Source: Polytrichum commune (lineage: Eukaryota; Streptophyta; Polytrichopsida; Polytrichales; Polytrichaceae). Taken from it: DNA of 64,000 bases. The translations under genes and the position numbers were made by a program. The stretch is taken from positions 14,287,001 through 14,351,000 of the forward strand of contig OX485807.1 in NCBI GenBank assembly GCA_950295325.1. The letters run 5' to 3'. This document shows, piece after piece, positions 24,717 through 36,757 of this stretch (position 1 is its first letter; each line of letters opens with the position of its first letter). The notes under the pieces were generated by a model. It did not search any database. It was given only the letters and a program-made list of their open reading frames with translations, and was not told the DNA's origin.

Positions 24717-25079
24717 TCCACCTCTCTTGCCTCTCTCACCGCAAAACCCGTTGGACCATGTTAGTGCATTTATTAGGTCTTAAAATTTGTATTTTGGGGA
24801 CCTCGACCTTCATGGTCCCTCTGCCATTTTTTTCCTTAGTGTAAACGGAAGTGGTCCTGGGATGAGTTCAACGACCAATCAACGCTCTTACAACGCCGTG
24901 AGATGACTTCTTGGTCCATAGTTTAAACCAGTCCTTAAAGAGGGAGCACAAGAGTCCGATTGTGCTCAAATTTGCATTTACTAAGCTACACAATGACTTG
25001 CAATATTTTGATGGAATTCATCCAAACTAGTAGGGACGAAAGAAACTGGGAAAGCTTGCGGTCATTTTGGTGAGTCTAA

Positions 25080-25413
25080 CTACAACAAATAGTCCTATTG
25101 TTGTGGGTCACAATCATTCTCTAATATCCAAATTATTTTCTCAAGTCGCGTCAAACCTCTTGTTAAAGTTAAGTTAGCGTGGGCCACATTGATTGGCTCT
25201 CTAAAAGGTTGATGTGGATGAATATCTTAGTTTATGTTAATTTTGTTGTAAGGCGAGTATCTCTATTTTATGTAAGGTGTTGGTCGGAAGTCTCAAGGAA
25301 AACTGAGGGGAAGACCGAGGGTTTTGGACCCACATTATTTCCACCCCAACTAGACAAATTCACATGGCCCACATTGATTATTGGAATCCACATTGAAATG
25401 ACTATTTAATGCA
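25080..25413 (+). mobile_element. B-family MITE
   Basis: Starts CTACAACAAATAGTCC and ends in a degenerate GACTATTTAATG. The interior matches 21209-21706 (GGACCCACATTATTTCCACC, GGCCCACATTGATTA). Confidence 0.65.
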
Positions 25414-27341
25414 TTGCTTTGCTTTTGTAATTATATTGGCAACAAGTCAGGACACGACACCTAAAGTATGTGGCCCTATTGGGGGCACTTTCAACTCCAT
25501 AGACATTTTGTGGTTGTGTGAATAGCTCGCAAATTGTCTAGACATTGCAAATCACAAAGATTATCATTTGAAATTTCAAACTAGGAACGGAGGTGCAAAA
25601 GATATGAGAGTCCAAAGGGAAGATTCTCTTACACTATAAATAATCATATGGATTCTTCTTGATTGTCTTAGCGACATGTTGAACCTAGAATATTGTTTGT
25701 ATTTGAACACAAAATCCAATCTCATCATGCCATGTGGCTTCTTCTTTTTCTGTTTGTTCTTAACTACAAGCTAAGTACAAGCCTTGCCCTATACCACTAA
25801 ATTATAAGTGTTTGATTAAGAAAAATGACCAGATAAAGCTCACATATCTTGGGTTTATTCAATAAACAACTTGTCGAGAGAAACAAAGAAGTCCTTATCG
25901 TGCATGTGATGGTGGAAGATTCCAATTGTGTAAGCTAGTTGTAATTGTGATGTGCTAGTTGATGCATGTTATTCTAAGCCTTGAACCTCTTCCCCACCCC
26001 AAGGTTGTTTGTCAATATCAAAACGATGACATAACAAAGTCATCCTCTATTAACTCAACATGATTCTTGGTTGGGAGTACTCCTTCCAGATTTAGTAAGT
26101 TTTTGGTGCATATTTGAAGGCACTTAATGGGCAAGATTGATCGGAACTTCTATATCATTTCATTGAGTGTCAAACTCAGTCTCACATGACAAGAAGTGCT
26201 CAAATGAGTTTAGCTCTTAATGAACCGAAATAGGTTGCTCTTCATTCAAATTTAAACACTGCCTTTAAGCATACACCACAAGCGGAAATAAATCATTGAT
26301 TTTGTACACAAAAATTTACCAATGAGAAGTCATTGGGAACAAACTCCCAAAGAAAGTGTCATTGAGTTAAAAGATAGCTCTAATGTGAAACAATTCTTAT
26401 TAACCCAATCAAAAGACCTTGGGGTTGCAATCACAAACTATATTGGACCGGAACACCACGCCTTACATTGTGTTGTTAGATGGGCTTAATGTAAGGCATA
26501 AATCCTCCATCAACCCAAAAGTGGTCACTTGAGAAGTTAGGAATTAACAACCTCTCGCGTATTTTTGTTGAGGGTAAACGTACAATGAAGTTTGTGCATG
26601 TGGCATGGCATGTTGTCCAACCTCTTAACCTAATTTGACATGTAGTTGTAACTTGACCCCTAGTAGGTAAATTAGTTGGGCTCTACTAACTTTAGCAGAA
26701 CACTTTTGATTCATGCAATGTAGGCAAGTAAATTGACTATGTCATAATCTTCCAAGCTTCAATGGCGAGAGAGGGCAAGAACGGAGGGAGTTGATAGTAG
26801 GCATGCCAATGTTTTCTTTGTAGCTTCATGTTGTGTCAAGTTGATGCTATGTATGATATTGTGCGTATACTAGTGATGGCCTGTGCCAGACACCATCTCA
26901 GTGACTATATCATTTAACATAAATATAAAGAAAACAATGGATTTTTCATTGATTTTAATAATTGAAGCATCAATGATTGTCAATGGTACTTTGAATCTCT
27001 TCTTAAGAATAAAGTCAATGTGAAGACAACTCTAAAAGCACTTCAATCTCGCTATTCTCGATGTTGCTTGTGTTAGGTTGATCTACCAACCTCATGAACC
27101 TCACTTGACCCTTCCAAGTGATATAGCCCCCCTCAAATTGGACAATGTCGATCATTAACATTTTGTCTCCAACAACCAATGAGTTGCTTTTGTAGTCCTT
27201 AGAATAATACAATTAGTGTTCTTGTTGAAGTACGTAGTTGCTCACCTTGGAGAAAAGTTGGTGTTGGGATTGGATGCTTCTATCTTATGTGTTGTGAACC
27301 CTTACCCCCAAAACTTTGTGACGAGGTTGAATGCTATTAGG
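25414..27341. other. No gene seen
   Basis: Unassigned AT-rich sequence. A fragment near 26645 resembles the leader-like repeat (TGTAGTTGTAACTTGACCCC). Confidence 0.5.
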
Positions 27342-27565
27342 CTACACCGCTCATGCTATGTATAGTCACTTACTATTCAAAGTTACACAATACTATAACT
27401 TTATACTAGGAAGGTATATTTTTACCAAGTAAAAGTCATTTATGTTATATAATGTCCATACAACCTATTTAGTCTTTGTAAATACACAACCAAACCTATT
27501 GTAAGAAGTTATAACGTTGCGTAATCCCAAATACAAAGTGACACGAAATACCGTAAACGGTGTAG
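27342..27565. mobile_element. Short F-related CTA/TAG MITE
   Basis: Left CTACACCGCTCATGCTATG and right complement CTACACCGTTTACGGTATTT. The right end matches the F element end. 224 bp, internally deleted or a separate member. Confidence 0.5.
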
Positions 27566-28679
27566 CGGTAAGTTTTGAGTGTAACTCACCACTAAGTTTC
27601 GAAACATTACAGTATCTAGTAGTAATTCTAGCTGAGTCTTATAGAAGCTTTCCATCATTTAAGTTATCCACATGTCTTGCACCCATTGTCCAGGAAGATT
27701 TTCGGGCATGCGTAATCGGTCAAGATCCTAGTGGTGTTGTCAAGGCAACCGGTCACATGTTGCGATCTTCCAAATTTTCTTCATTAATTTGAAATATGTT
27801 TCATAGATTCTTCTAAAAGAATCATTAATTTTCTTGAAAGTCTTAAACTTCAAAAGGTCATTTCTTAAATTCAACCCATTCATATGTAACTACAAACTGG
27901 TTTGTCTTGTTCACAAACAAAAAGTACAACCCATTCATGTATAACATATAACATACATTCACCTATATATTGGTTTAACATTGAAACAAACCATCTAATA
28001 TCCATCAACGATGTTGTGCAACGTCTCCAAGTCCTTGATCTAGTTGTAACTAAGCCTCTAGAGGGGTAATTTCAGCCACACTACTTACCAACTTGCACAA
28101 TGCTTTTGCTGCATGCAAGGCAAGGCGAGTTGGTAAGTGATAGTGCAACACCATGATAGGTTGTCATACATAATACTAAGTGTGTTGTGAATGTTATCAA
28201 TTTTATATTATCCTGCACATTTAGACTATACACGGATGTCCATTAATGCCTTGTTGGTAATGTGCATGATTTTGTGCATTGATTTCATGCATTCACCTAT
28301 AAACTGGTGCAAAATCGGACTAAATCAATGTTGGACCGGTACATAGGCGAATGCATGGTCTCAATACACAATATCAATAATGTTGTCAAAAAACCTAAGT
28401 GATTGGTATCAATATTGTGCTACCTATCATATATTGATACTTGTTGGGTATCACAAGACGAGGGAATATGTGTATACATGTGTTATTATTTGGGTCGATA
28501 TGATCCTAATACCATATATACTAGGTTAAATTTTACTAGGTGTGAAATCTTTTGCATGGTATATAGATATGAGTGTTATTAAATACTCAACTACCCATAC
28601 CCTTCTAGTATCTGAATCCCAATTATATTTACCCAACATTCTTTTATTTTAACAATCCAACATTGGAACCAAGCAACCA

Positions 28680-28920
28680 AGGATGGGTTTACAATAGGGT
28701 CCGGGTCCAGAGAACTTGGTCCAAACACCTCTTGATGGACCTTACTTGTGGACTCTAGATTGGATTCAAAAACTTGATGATCGGTTCCTCAAACATTTTG
28801 GAGGAGTGTTTTTGTGAGTTGGGGCTGCAAAGACTTGGTGAAAAAAGTTTGCCACATTGATGTCACTTCATTTCTTATACATTGGACCTAGGCCCTAGTG
28901 TAAACACCTTGGGTCGCCAC
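28680..28920 (+). mobile_element. D-family MITE-like repeat
   Basis: Left GGATGGGTTTACAATAGGG and right complement AAGGTGTTTACACTAGGGC. The interior matches 31040-31330. Confidence 0.6.
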
Positions 28921-28924
28921 CTAT

Positions 28925-29689
28925 TAATTTGATGGGGTTTGCAACCCACTAGGTGGCAATCTACATGGACGGAAGGTATTTGTTGGTGTAGGGTGGTGTC
29001 CACTACCACGTGGGCCAAAATAACATAGAAAAACCTCATACTTCAAGCATGTAGGACTTTTTTGTAGGTTGGCATTTGCTTGTATTGGGAGATAGTCCCA
29101 TGAGCTACCCATGTGTAGGAGCCACATTTAGGAGCCAATATTTTTCACATATGATGCCCAGTTTGGGTGGGGTTTTTTCCTGCTTAGGACAAGGTGACAG
29201 TGGTGCACAACTTGGCCGGATGGACTTGGAAGAAAATTAGTGCACATGTTGCTTTGATCCATGAAAAAAGGAAATGACCTCATGTGACCCTCCAACTTTG
29301 AGGGTGGCAGACGTCATCTAAAGTCGCTAAAAGATATCCAAATTTTTGGGAGCAACTCATTTGTCATCTACCTAACATATTATGAGAAAGTTGCCAACTT
29401 TTCAAAATTTGTGGCATGACCGAAATGGTCATGAAAAGAAAAATTTCAAAGTTTTCTCTAGCTGCCCCCCGGACGAAGGCCATGTTCATATGCCAATTTG
29501 ACCTAGCAAATGTGGTCCGATTGACTTACAACTTTCAAGAACATAGGGTAGTCTAGTTCGCATCCGTACGCTTGAATTTCAAGAAACCATATTCTAATTT
29601 ACTACATAACAGAAGTCTACAGCACTCGTGCTGGAAATGCCTGAAAATGGAATGTGAACGCTGGAGCATTTAGGGGTTAATGCAGTTAC
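28925..29689. other. No gene seen
   Basis: No supportable frame or repeat. Confidence 0.5.
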
Positions 29690-29724
29690 AACTAAACCCA
29701 TAGTGGACAAATTTAATCAAGGCT

Positions 29725-29985
29725 ACTTACCAACTTGCGTAATGCTTTATTAGTGGGTGAGGCAAGGCGAGCTTCCACGTATAGGGAGGCTTGGTGAAAG
29801 TTGGTGCTCGGAAATTGGAGTTGGTTAAGAAATGTCAAGGTGTTGCAATTGTGAGTTAGTTGGTGATTTAAGGTTAGCTATCCTTGTGCATCTTTCGAGT
29901 TTATCCTCTAGTCACGGAGATTCTTAGCTCCGTCATTTGTGGAGCTTCAGAAAGAAGGAAGCAATGATCGGGGAGAACCGGCAGT
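29725..29985 (+). repeat. Leader copy lacking the intron-like segment
   Basis: After the CTTACCAACTTGCG module this copy runs straight into GAGCTTCCACGTATAGGG and onward to GTGGAGCTTC, matching 34929-35135 of the PP2C-1 leader. The 34312-34928 segment present in the PP2C-1 region is missing. Homology ends around the leader's 35135 position. See the related finding. Confidence 0.65.
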
Positions 29986-31039
29986 TAGTTACAAATGAAC
30001 CGGTTGAGTTTGAGAAATAACTGGTTGAAGTTCAAGACGGCAGGAAAATTATTAAATCATTTTAGAGGAATTTATAGAAGAATAAACCCCAATTTAATAA
30101 AGGAAAACTGGAGGATGTCAACATGTAAGCGGTTGGACTTTCAAACACTAGGATCTCAACCCATTATGCCCAATCACTGGAAGGAAGCAATGAAAGGTGA
30201 GTATGTCTTCAATTATAATGGCATATCACTTGTAAATCTTGGCATGCATCTCGTGGCTAAAATATGATCCCGGACTTTACACTTGATAATGCCCTCAAAC
30301 CATAGAAATAACGACCCTCCCCAAACGGACCATTATTCACGGAATGCCCTAGTCCGAGGACGTTATCTATCATGTAAAGCCCCGGTTTATATTGCCTTTT
30401 GCTAAGGGAGAAAAGAGATCCTTACATGACGTAACGGCCCGTCGTTGACCACCGTTGGACTATGAGCATAATGGTTCACCCACCGTAGACCCAAACATGC
30501 ATCCGACAACTTAAATATGCTCTTGACCTTCATGCGCGATAAAGGTCCTTGGGCATGAGTGTTTGTGAATGAGGGTCCGCCCGAGAGTTGAACCGCCTAA
30601 GATCCGTCAATGGTGGCATCTCCAACCCTTTCATGTAGTTGTAACTAAAACCCTCTAGTGGGCAACTTAGCGAAAGCTCCCAACCAACTTGCGCGATGCT
30701 TTCGGTGCATGTGAGGCCGGGCCGGGCAAAGGCAAGTCGGTAAGTGACAATGCAACGGCTGTGAGGAGCTTCCCAAGAAATTAGGAAGCAAGCGGGTTAG
30801 TATGAAAGCTTTGACTACGTCATCAAGCCCTTGGCTCAAATTGGGTTGCCTTAGAGGGCCATAAATGCTTCAAGCCTAATGGCACACCCACCGTAGATCG
30901 TGACATGAATCCGATGGTCGAACTAAGACGTTGGCCTTTATGCGCAAGATGGCCCTTGGACCGAGGCTCACCGTGAATAAGGGCCCGCCCAAGTGTTAAA
31001 CCATCGAATATCCATAACTACGGCACTTACATTAGTCTA

Positions 31040-31330
31040 CAGGTCCAAGAACTTGGGGTCTGACACACCCCTTACTAAACCTTATTTCAAACTCGAGATT
31101 GGACCCAAGCTTGAATCGATTTCTCTCGAGTTAGGAGGGATCGATTTTTGAGTGGGACTACCGAGATTTGGTGGAAAAGCAATGCCACACTGCTGTCACT
31201 TCGTTTTCTCATACCTTGGATCTAGAATCTAGTGTACATTCATTGGGTCCAAAATTTTGCTCTCCACCAATAGGATTGTTGGGTGTTGGAGTTCTTTTGG
31301 TCATGGACCCTGGTGTGGAACCACTTCAAT
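31040..31330 (+). mobile_element. D-family MITE-like repeat
   Basis: Shared words with other D copies: GAGATTGGACCCAAGCTTGA, CACTTCGTTTTCTCATACC and CCACCAATAGGATTGTTGG. The left end is truncated. Confidence 0.6.
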
Positions 31331-32400
31331 GTAGTTGCAAGTAGACCCTAAATTCCGTAATATCAACCTCCATAATGTCACACACTCTTTAATACCTTGA
31401 AACCCTAGGGAACGGATGTTCGTGGTTCAAACCTCACTCCTTATTGTCACATTTCTCTCCCTTGCATCACAAAAACGTCATTAATGCAAACCACCAAAGG
31501 AGCCAACCCGCCCCCTCACATTGCGCCATGTGTCAACATGCGGAGTGTCACCTTCTTCTTCTTCTTCTCCTTATGCCACATGTTGAATGTCTGTGCATGC
31601 ATCCGCCACATCGCCTAGGAAGGCCAAGTGGAGTGGACCACACTAGCGTAGGTGAGGGGAGAACAAATTCGAATTGTCCTCACATCTCCTTTGTGTTATT
31701 CCATGGTGTCACATGCTACACTAATTCTATAGCATCACACATCCATGTTAACACTACAAAACTCCATGATATCATGTGCACTTTGGTTGCCACAAGTGTG
31801 ATACTACAGAGTTTAGAGTGTAAACCCTTGGTGGGGAATTTAACCAAGGCTACTTACTTACCAACTTGCGTAGCACGTTTGTTACATTGCAAAGTAAGTC
31901 CAATAACATAGGAGCACCTTACACCGAGAATTTAAGGTATTTGGCATACATGTGGCAACTGTATATTGCAGGGGGGAAAAGTCCCAAGTACAAAAAGAAA
32001 AAGAAAAAGAAAAAGAATGGACCAGGTGTATTGTAAGCCCAGCCCCCCCCCCAATAAAAAAAACAATGAAATAATGAAATAAATATAAAATTTGAAGTGA
32101 AAACTGTATTGATACCCTAAAACCGTTAGGGAGGCTTGATGTTCCCATGGTGAACAGTCTCAAAATCAACATGTACTTATTATGCAAGATTTCAAAGGTG
32201 TTGGTTTTGGGTGATGTTTTGGTTTAAGGTGCTCCTACCTCAAGTGATGGTGCGACACTGCAAGAAGGCTCCAAAGGAAGAAAGGAGCCAACAAAAGTTG
32301 AAAAATATGTCGTAAAGCCATGGCCAAAACTACCCCCTTAGCGAAAGGGCATGCAACTTACATGAAGTAATTGCCCCGCTCGCTAGGGATCATCGCAGGC

Positions 32401-32490
32401 TGGGGCGAACCAACCCGTACATTGGTTCCTTGGAGGCAAGGGTTTAGGCATCCAACAAGGAACGAGTGTATGGGTTGGTTCACCCAAATC
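32401..32490 (-). mobile_element. 90-bp foldback element
   Basis: Nearly the whole element is two inverted arms, GGGCGAACCAACCCGTACA and its counterpart TGTATGGGTTGGTTCACCC, around a short centre. Relatives are at 53696-53787 and 59841-59975. Confidence 0.8.
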
Positions 32491-32672
32491 ATCACCGCAT
32501 GAGGGCAAGCATAACAACACACCCACCGTAGATCCTGGCTCATCCATCGGCTGAAACTCATCCCAACCTTTTACACGTGATAAGGGCCTTGGACCGAATT
32601 GTTCCATGAATAAGGGCCCGCCCGAAGGTAAAACCATCTAATACCCATCAATGACCATCACAAGCCCCCTAA

Positions 32673-33076
32673 AGCATACGTGTGTTATTTGGATATTTTT
32701 TTCTCTCCACACCCACTTCTCATAGGATATGAAACAAGCAATTAATGTGAGACAATTAGCAAATCCAAATTGTGCATGTAGCCATTTGTCTCATAATTTC
32801 CAGAGCTCATACAAATATCTTCTCCGTTAGCAAAGTCAAGATTCTTGTGCTCATTACGTGGTCATGCATGTGCCTCTCCCCCCTCCCCCCACCCCTTCCC
32901 CCCTCACAAATCATGTTGAATGTTGAACTTAGAAGGGTTAACGTATTCTGAGCATGTGGGCCCATCTCTTTCAAACACATGTTTTTTTGGTGTTTCTTCT
33001 TAGATCCACAACTGAGCACACGTCACTTAAATGTATTCTCTAGATTATTGTTGCGTTGGAATTAGGCACGTCTACC
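32673..33076 (+). mobile_element. E-family MITE-like repeat
   Basis: The right end has complement GGTAGACGTGCCTAATTCC, matching the terminus of 59083-59444. The interior has a C-rich tract at 32876-32903. Confidence 0.65.
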
Positions 33077-33102
33077 TTGCTGTAGTTGATACTAGAACCC
33101 TT

Positions 33103-33947
33103 CTACGATCATTTATGGTATTTAGTGCCACATGCGTAATAGTGTCACTTACCCTATTTTGAGGCGTATCCTAGGTTATATTAATAATCAACAACTTCAC
33201 TAGTAGTGTCACCTCACGACACTTGACGTTTCAAGTGTGCTTACTAATATATTGGCGTGAGTTTGTTCAATAGTATTATGAAGTGTATGCCTCTGTTACA
33301 CAATGGTCTACAAGTTGATTAAAGCGTACACAAATGACCCTTGACATTAGCATGCTCAATAACATCTTCCCCTTGCATACTAAAACGTAAAACTATCATC
33401 TCAAGCATCCCAATATGCTTTGCTAAATATCATAATGTAAATAAACTCTCACTGCAAAATCTTACTTATGTTAACGCATAATATCATGTTGACCATTAGC
33501 AGACGTGACATTTGGAGACCTCTAGGCATCTACACTAATTATGGTATTTAGTGTCATCTGGTACTTTATGTCACCATGGTAACTTTTTTTGGATGACACT
33601 TATGAATAAGTGAGAAAGTATTGTCGTGGTTGATGGATGAGTTCATCCATTGGCTGAAACCCTACCTTCTCTCGTCAGCAACTTTGTGATGAAATATTGT
33701 CATGGATGATTGAAATTTGGATGAAAAATCAATTGCTAAGTGATAGTAATTGCAACACTGTAAACCTATAATCCCCCACAAAACTTAAAAGGAATGACAA
33801 ATAGGGTTGGGTCCACATTTAGTATGGGTGACACTACACTGCGGTTTACAATTAGATTGGAGCAAGACGATTAGAACTGGTGACACTAAATATCACATTA
33901 GTGTAGTTTGGGCCCTTCGCAAGCGGACACTAAGTACCATAAATGGT
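33103..33947 (+). mobile_element. F-family CTA/TAG MITE
   Basis: CTACGATCATTTATGG at the left, CCATAAATGGTGTA at the right. It lacks the Harbinger-type insert found in 19663-20746 but has a G element at 33530-33906. It interrupts a leader-like repeat whose left half ends at CTA (33103-33105) and whose right half resumes at TAG (34231-34233). Confidence 0.75.
33530..33906 (+). mobile_element. G-family CTA/TAG MITE inside F
   Basis: CTACACTAATTATGG...CACATTAGTGTAG. The flanking GGCATCTA...TAGTTTGGGCCC corresponds to the uninterrupted GACATCTAGTTTAGGCCC at 20683-20700. Confidence 0.8.
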
Positions 33948-33952
33948 GTACA

Positions 33953-34233
33953 CTACACTGAATACGAACGCACACACTGAATATCATTAACCCTATGAAA
34001 GTAAGTAACCTTAAATGTAAAATCAAATACTAAATATTAACTATGGTAATATGTGGAAGTTATATGTTTGAATTTAGTGTTAGTAAGGATATTAAAAAGA
34101 AGAATATAATAAGGGAGGTGACAGTAGGGAAAGTAGTGGCACATTTATATCTAACACTAATTGTCAAAAAAACCGAAAATTAGTGTTGAGCATGGTAGGG
34201 TGATAACAACACTATATATCATATTTAGTGTAG
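33953..34233 (+). mobile_element. A-family CTA/TAG MITE
   Basis: CTACACTGAATACG...ATATTTAGTGTAG. Same family as 49742-50066. It immediately precedes the leader-like module of PP2C-1. Confidence 0.8.
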
Positions 34234-34311
34234 TGGGGCAACTTAGCCAACACTAATTAAGTTGGTCCCTCACCAACTTGCGCAACGCTTTTGTTGCGTG
34301 CGAGGCAGGGC
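34234..34311 (+). promoter_or_regulatory. Upstream leader-like module of PP2C-1
   Basis: Contains TGGGGCAACTTAGCC and CACCAACTTGCGCAACGC, the module repeated upstream at 28-32 kb. It ends at a strong donor-like CTG|GTAAGT (GT near 34312). It could be a distal first leader exon if transcription starts upstream of it. The TATA box at 34798 offers a different start. Confidence 0.35.
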
Positions 34312-34436
34312 AAGGCAGGCTGGTAAGTGGTGACGGAGCGACACTGCGAGCAGCTTCCGCAGAAAGAAGAAAAGGAAAGGAAGGAAAGCGAGCAGGAAAG
34401 TTGACCGGGTCAAAGTCTCCCAGGCCGCGACGGCAA

Positions 34437-34480
34437 GGGAGAGAGCGAGAGAGAAGGAGAAGGAGAGAGAGAGAGAGAGA
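34437..34480. repeat. (GA)n purine tract
   Basis: GA-rich low-complexity run upstream of the TATA box. Confidence 0.9.
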
Positions 34481-34797
34481 TACTGACTTATGTTAGATGG
34501 ATGGAAGGCAACAACAACTACTTAGCACGGATTCAAGGAAGAAACTTTATGTCAATTCAGTTTTAATCGAGTCAAGTGGTGGTCCCTTGAGTCAATCGTA
34601 AGGAACGCTTTGATCCTTTTGTAAGTAGCAATTTGTTGTTGTAAGTAAAATTGTGGCGATTTTGCTGTGAGTGGGAGTCGTTGCAAAAGCCAAAACGGCA
34701 AAGGGCACACACACAAAGAGCAGCTAAAGCAACCACATATATCCATCCGTATGCACTGTCTCCTTCGTCTCCACCTTCTTCGTCACGGGCCATTTTT

Positions 34798-34803
34798 TAT
34801 AAA
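34798..34803 (+). promoter_or_regulatory. Candidate TATA box of PP2C-1
   Basis: TATAAA in a T-rich context, 2.2 kb upstream of the start codon. A transcription start about 30 nt downstream, near 34830, would give a leader exon ending at the donor CAG|GTGAGA at 35183/35184. Placement is inferred from sequence alone. Confidence 0.45.
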
Positions 34804-35183
34804 GCAAGCAAGCAAGCAAAAGAAAGAAGAAGGACCTCTCCATCGACGATGAGTCAGAGGAAAGAACAAATGCTCTAGAAGACAGCCTTTTGAGTTTCTC
34901 CTGCCTTGTCCCTCCTGGCCCAGTCGACGAGCTTCCACGTATAGGGCGAGGTTTGGTGGGAGTTGGTGGTTCGGAAATTGGAGCTGGGTAAGGAATTTCG
35001 AGGTGCTGCTGGAGCTGTGACTGTGTGTTGGTGACGATGATTTAAGGCTAGCGATGTCTGTGAATCCTTCGAGTTTTTTTTCCCGAGTTGCGGCGGAGAT
35101 TGCTAGCGGAGATCACCATTTGTGGAGCGGAGTGCGAGGTGGGAAGAATCTGCGCGGTCGAGGTTTGGCCCGTTAACGTGCAG

Positions 35184-36472
35184 GTGAGAGGGTTTTTGTG
35201 TGAATGGCAGATTAGAATAGAAGCTTGTTTCTATTGTTAGAGATGATTTTCTTCGGTGAATTTTAGGAGGTACACGATTTGGCAATTGGTGTAGGAATTC
35301 GCGAGGGAACACTATGTCGATATCGTTGTTGTCCATGGCCAACCTTCCGAATTTGCAAATTCTCACAATGGATGGCACAGGCCCCACATATGCTTCTCAG
35401 GTCGGCATGTGTGGTGCATGTGAATAAGCATAGGTCTGGAAGCAATTTGATTCACACATGAGAGCCAAGCAGACTACCACCCAATTCTCGCAAGACAAAG
35501 TGATGATGAACGAAGTTAGCAGAAGTTTGACACAACCGTCGGCCCTTCATTCATTGCCTCATGCTCCTCCTGTCTTCACTTAACAAACAAGCCCATATGA
35601 ATCTAATTTGGCAAATCAAGAAACGCTAAGTACAAAGTCCGGAACCGACCACCCGTGCTTATGATGGGGTTCAAGTAGCAAGCCTCAGGAAAGATTTCTT
35701 AACCGAAATTGAAATTTTAACCCGCCGACTTTGTACTTGGTTATGGGTTCCAGACCGCACCATAAGCACATTGGCCGGTTCCGGACTTTGTACTGAGCGT
35801 TTCTTGAATTAGATTCATATGACTTGTTTGGCAAGTGAAGGCAGGAGGAGCATGAGGCAATGAATGAAGGGCCGACGATTGTGTCAAACTTGTAACTTTG
35901 TTCATCATCACTTTGTGTTGCGAGAATTGGGTGTCAGACTACTTGGCTCTCATGTGTGAATCAAATTGCTTCCAAACCTATGCTTATTCACATGCCGACC
36001 TGAGAAGCATCTGTGGGGCCTGTGCCATCCATTGAGAGAATTTGCATCTGCTCTTTAAACATCTATCCTGGCAGAGATTCGCTCATTGTATACATTGTGC
36101 ATGTACATTACTTTTGGCGTTGGTTTTTCCTGCTTGAGGCTTAAATCTCTTAGCTCTCCTGGCTTCCTTATGTCGATGGAATTGAGGTCTTAGTATGTCA
36201 CATGTTATACAACAGTTTGCTGGAGTTTTTCCGTTACCCCTGGAGATCAGTAGCAGAACTCAAGAGAAGGATGAACTGGCTTGCTACCATTTGGCTGTTG
36301 CCAGATGTGTGATTTGTTTTCTATTGCATTCTAGCTGTTTTGTACTGAGCAATGTAATTCTAAAAGCTTTGGATGACCTATCTCTCTTGTTCTATGGTTC
36401 ACTGGTTACCTTTATCTTCGGAAGTGTTGTTTAAACATTGATACTTACAAGGATACCCAATATGTATATAGG

Positions 36473-36512
<40 letters not shown>

Positions 36513-36757
36513 TTGTGTCTGTTGGGGTATATCTCTGAAGATAGGTACATAGAAGTTGGGGTCTGTAGACTGGAAAAACAGGGGTACTAGACACATTTAG
36601 TGCTGTGCACACAGGTTTTCTGGATGAACTACGTTTCTTGATTCATGTATTATGGTTTTCTGTTAACCTTTTTCCGAAATGTTCCTTGACTGTTGATACT
36701 CACAAGGATATATATCTTTCTATCTATATTTACAACCGATGATCTTGGTGTATGCAG
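35184..36757 (+). other. Probable leader intron of PP2C-1
   Basis: A strong donor CAG|GTGAGA sits at 35184. Candidate acceptors are TGTATGCAG (ending 36757) and GCTGTGCACAG (ending 36801). The segment is stop-rich in all frames and contains a long inverted repeat (35355-36045), a GA microsatellite and a local duplication. A leader intron would explain the 1.9 kb between the donor and the start codon. cDNA is needed to fix the ends. Confidence 0.45.
35355..36045. repeat. Long inverted repeat with 0.3-kb arms
   Basis: Arm 35355-35670 is complementary to arm 35754-36045, apart from small indels (about 10, 9 and 4 bp extra in the left arm) and scattered substitutions, roughly 90% or better by eye. 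The spacer is about 83 bp. No clear target duplication or known terminal motif was found. It lies inside the inferred PP2C-1 leader intron, so both arms would be co-transcribed. Confidence 0.9.

Larger units (their letters stand above)
23128..24934. mobile_element. PIF/Harbinger-type element with two nested MITEs
   Basis: Left end GGGCCGGTTTAGACTATG, right complement GGACTGGTTTAAACTATGG, flanked by direct TTA at 23125-23127 and 24935-24937. The host shares ATGGTCC subterminal words with 20023-20566. Two CTA/TAG MITEs (23536-23852, 24373-24716) sit inside. No transposase frame was found. Confidence 0.8.
28036..32660. repeat. Decayed array of PP2C-1 leader-like units
   Basis: A module reading about GTAGTTGTAACTAAACCC, TAGTGGGCAACTTAGCC, CTTACCAACTTGCGCAATGC, then GAGGCAAGGCGAG recurs at 28036-28150, 29690-29770, 30632-30730 and 31805-31905, with a fragment at 32222-32290. 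The same module lies at the start of the PP2C-1 leader region (34231-34330). It is followed in several units by a second module, with CACCCACCGTAGA, AGGGCC(C)TTGGACCGA and AAGGGCCCGCCC, at about 30470-30620, 30880-31020 and 32515-32660. D-family repeats and a foldback element interrupt the array. The units are diverged and carry no PP2C coding sequence. Confidence 0.7.

Noticed and set aside
30001-30267. 90-codon frame containing RLDFQTLGSQPIMPNHW
   Set aside because: The stretch seemed familiar from plant repeat-associated ORFs, but I cannot name a family or show a gene context.
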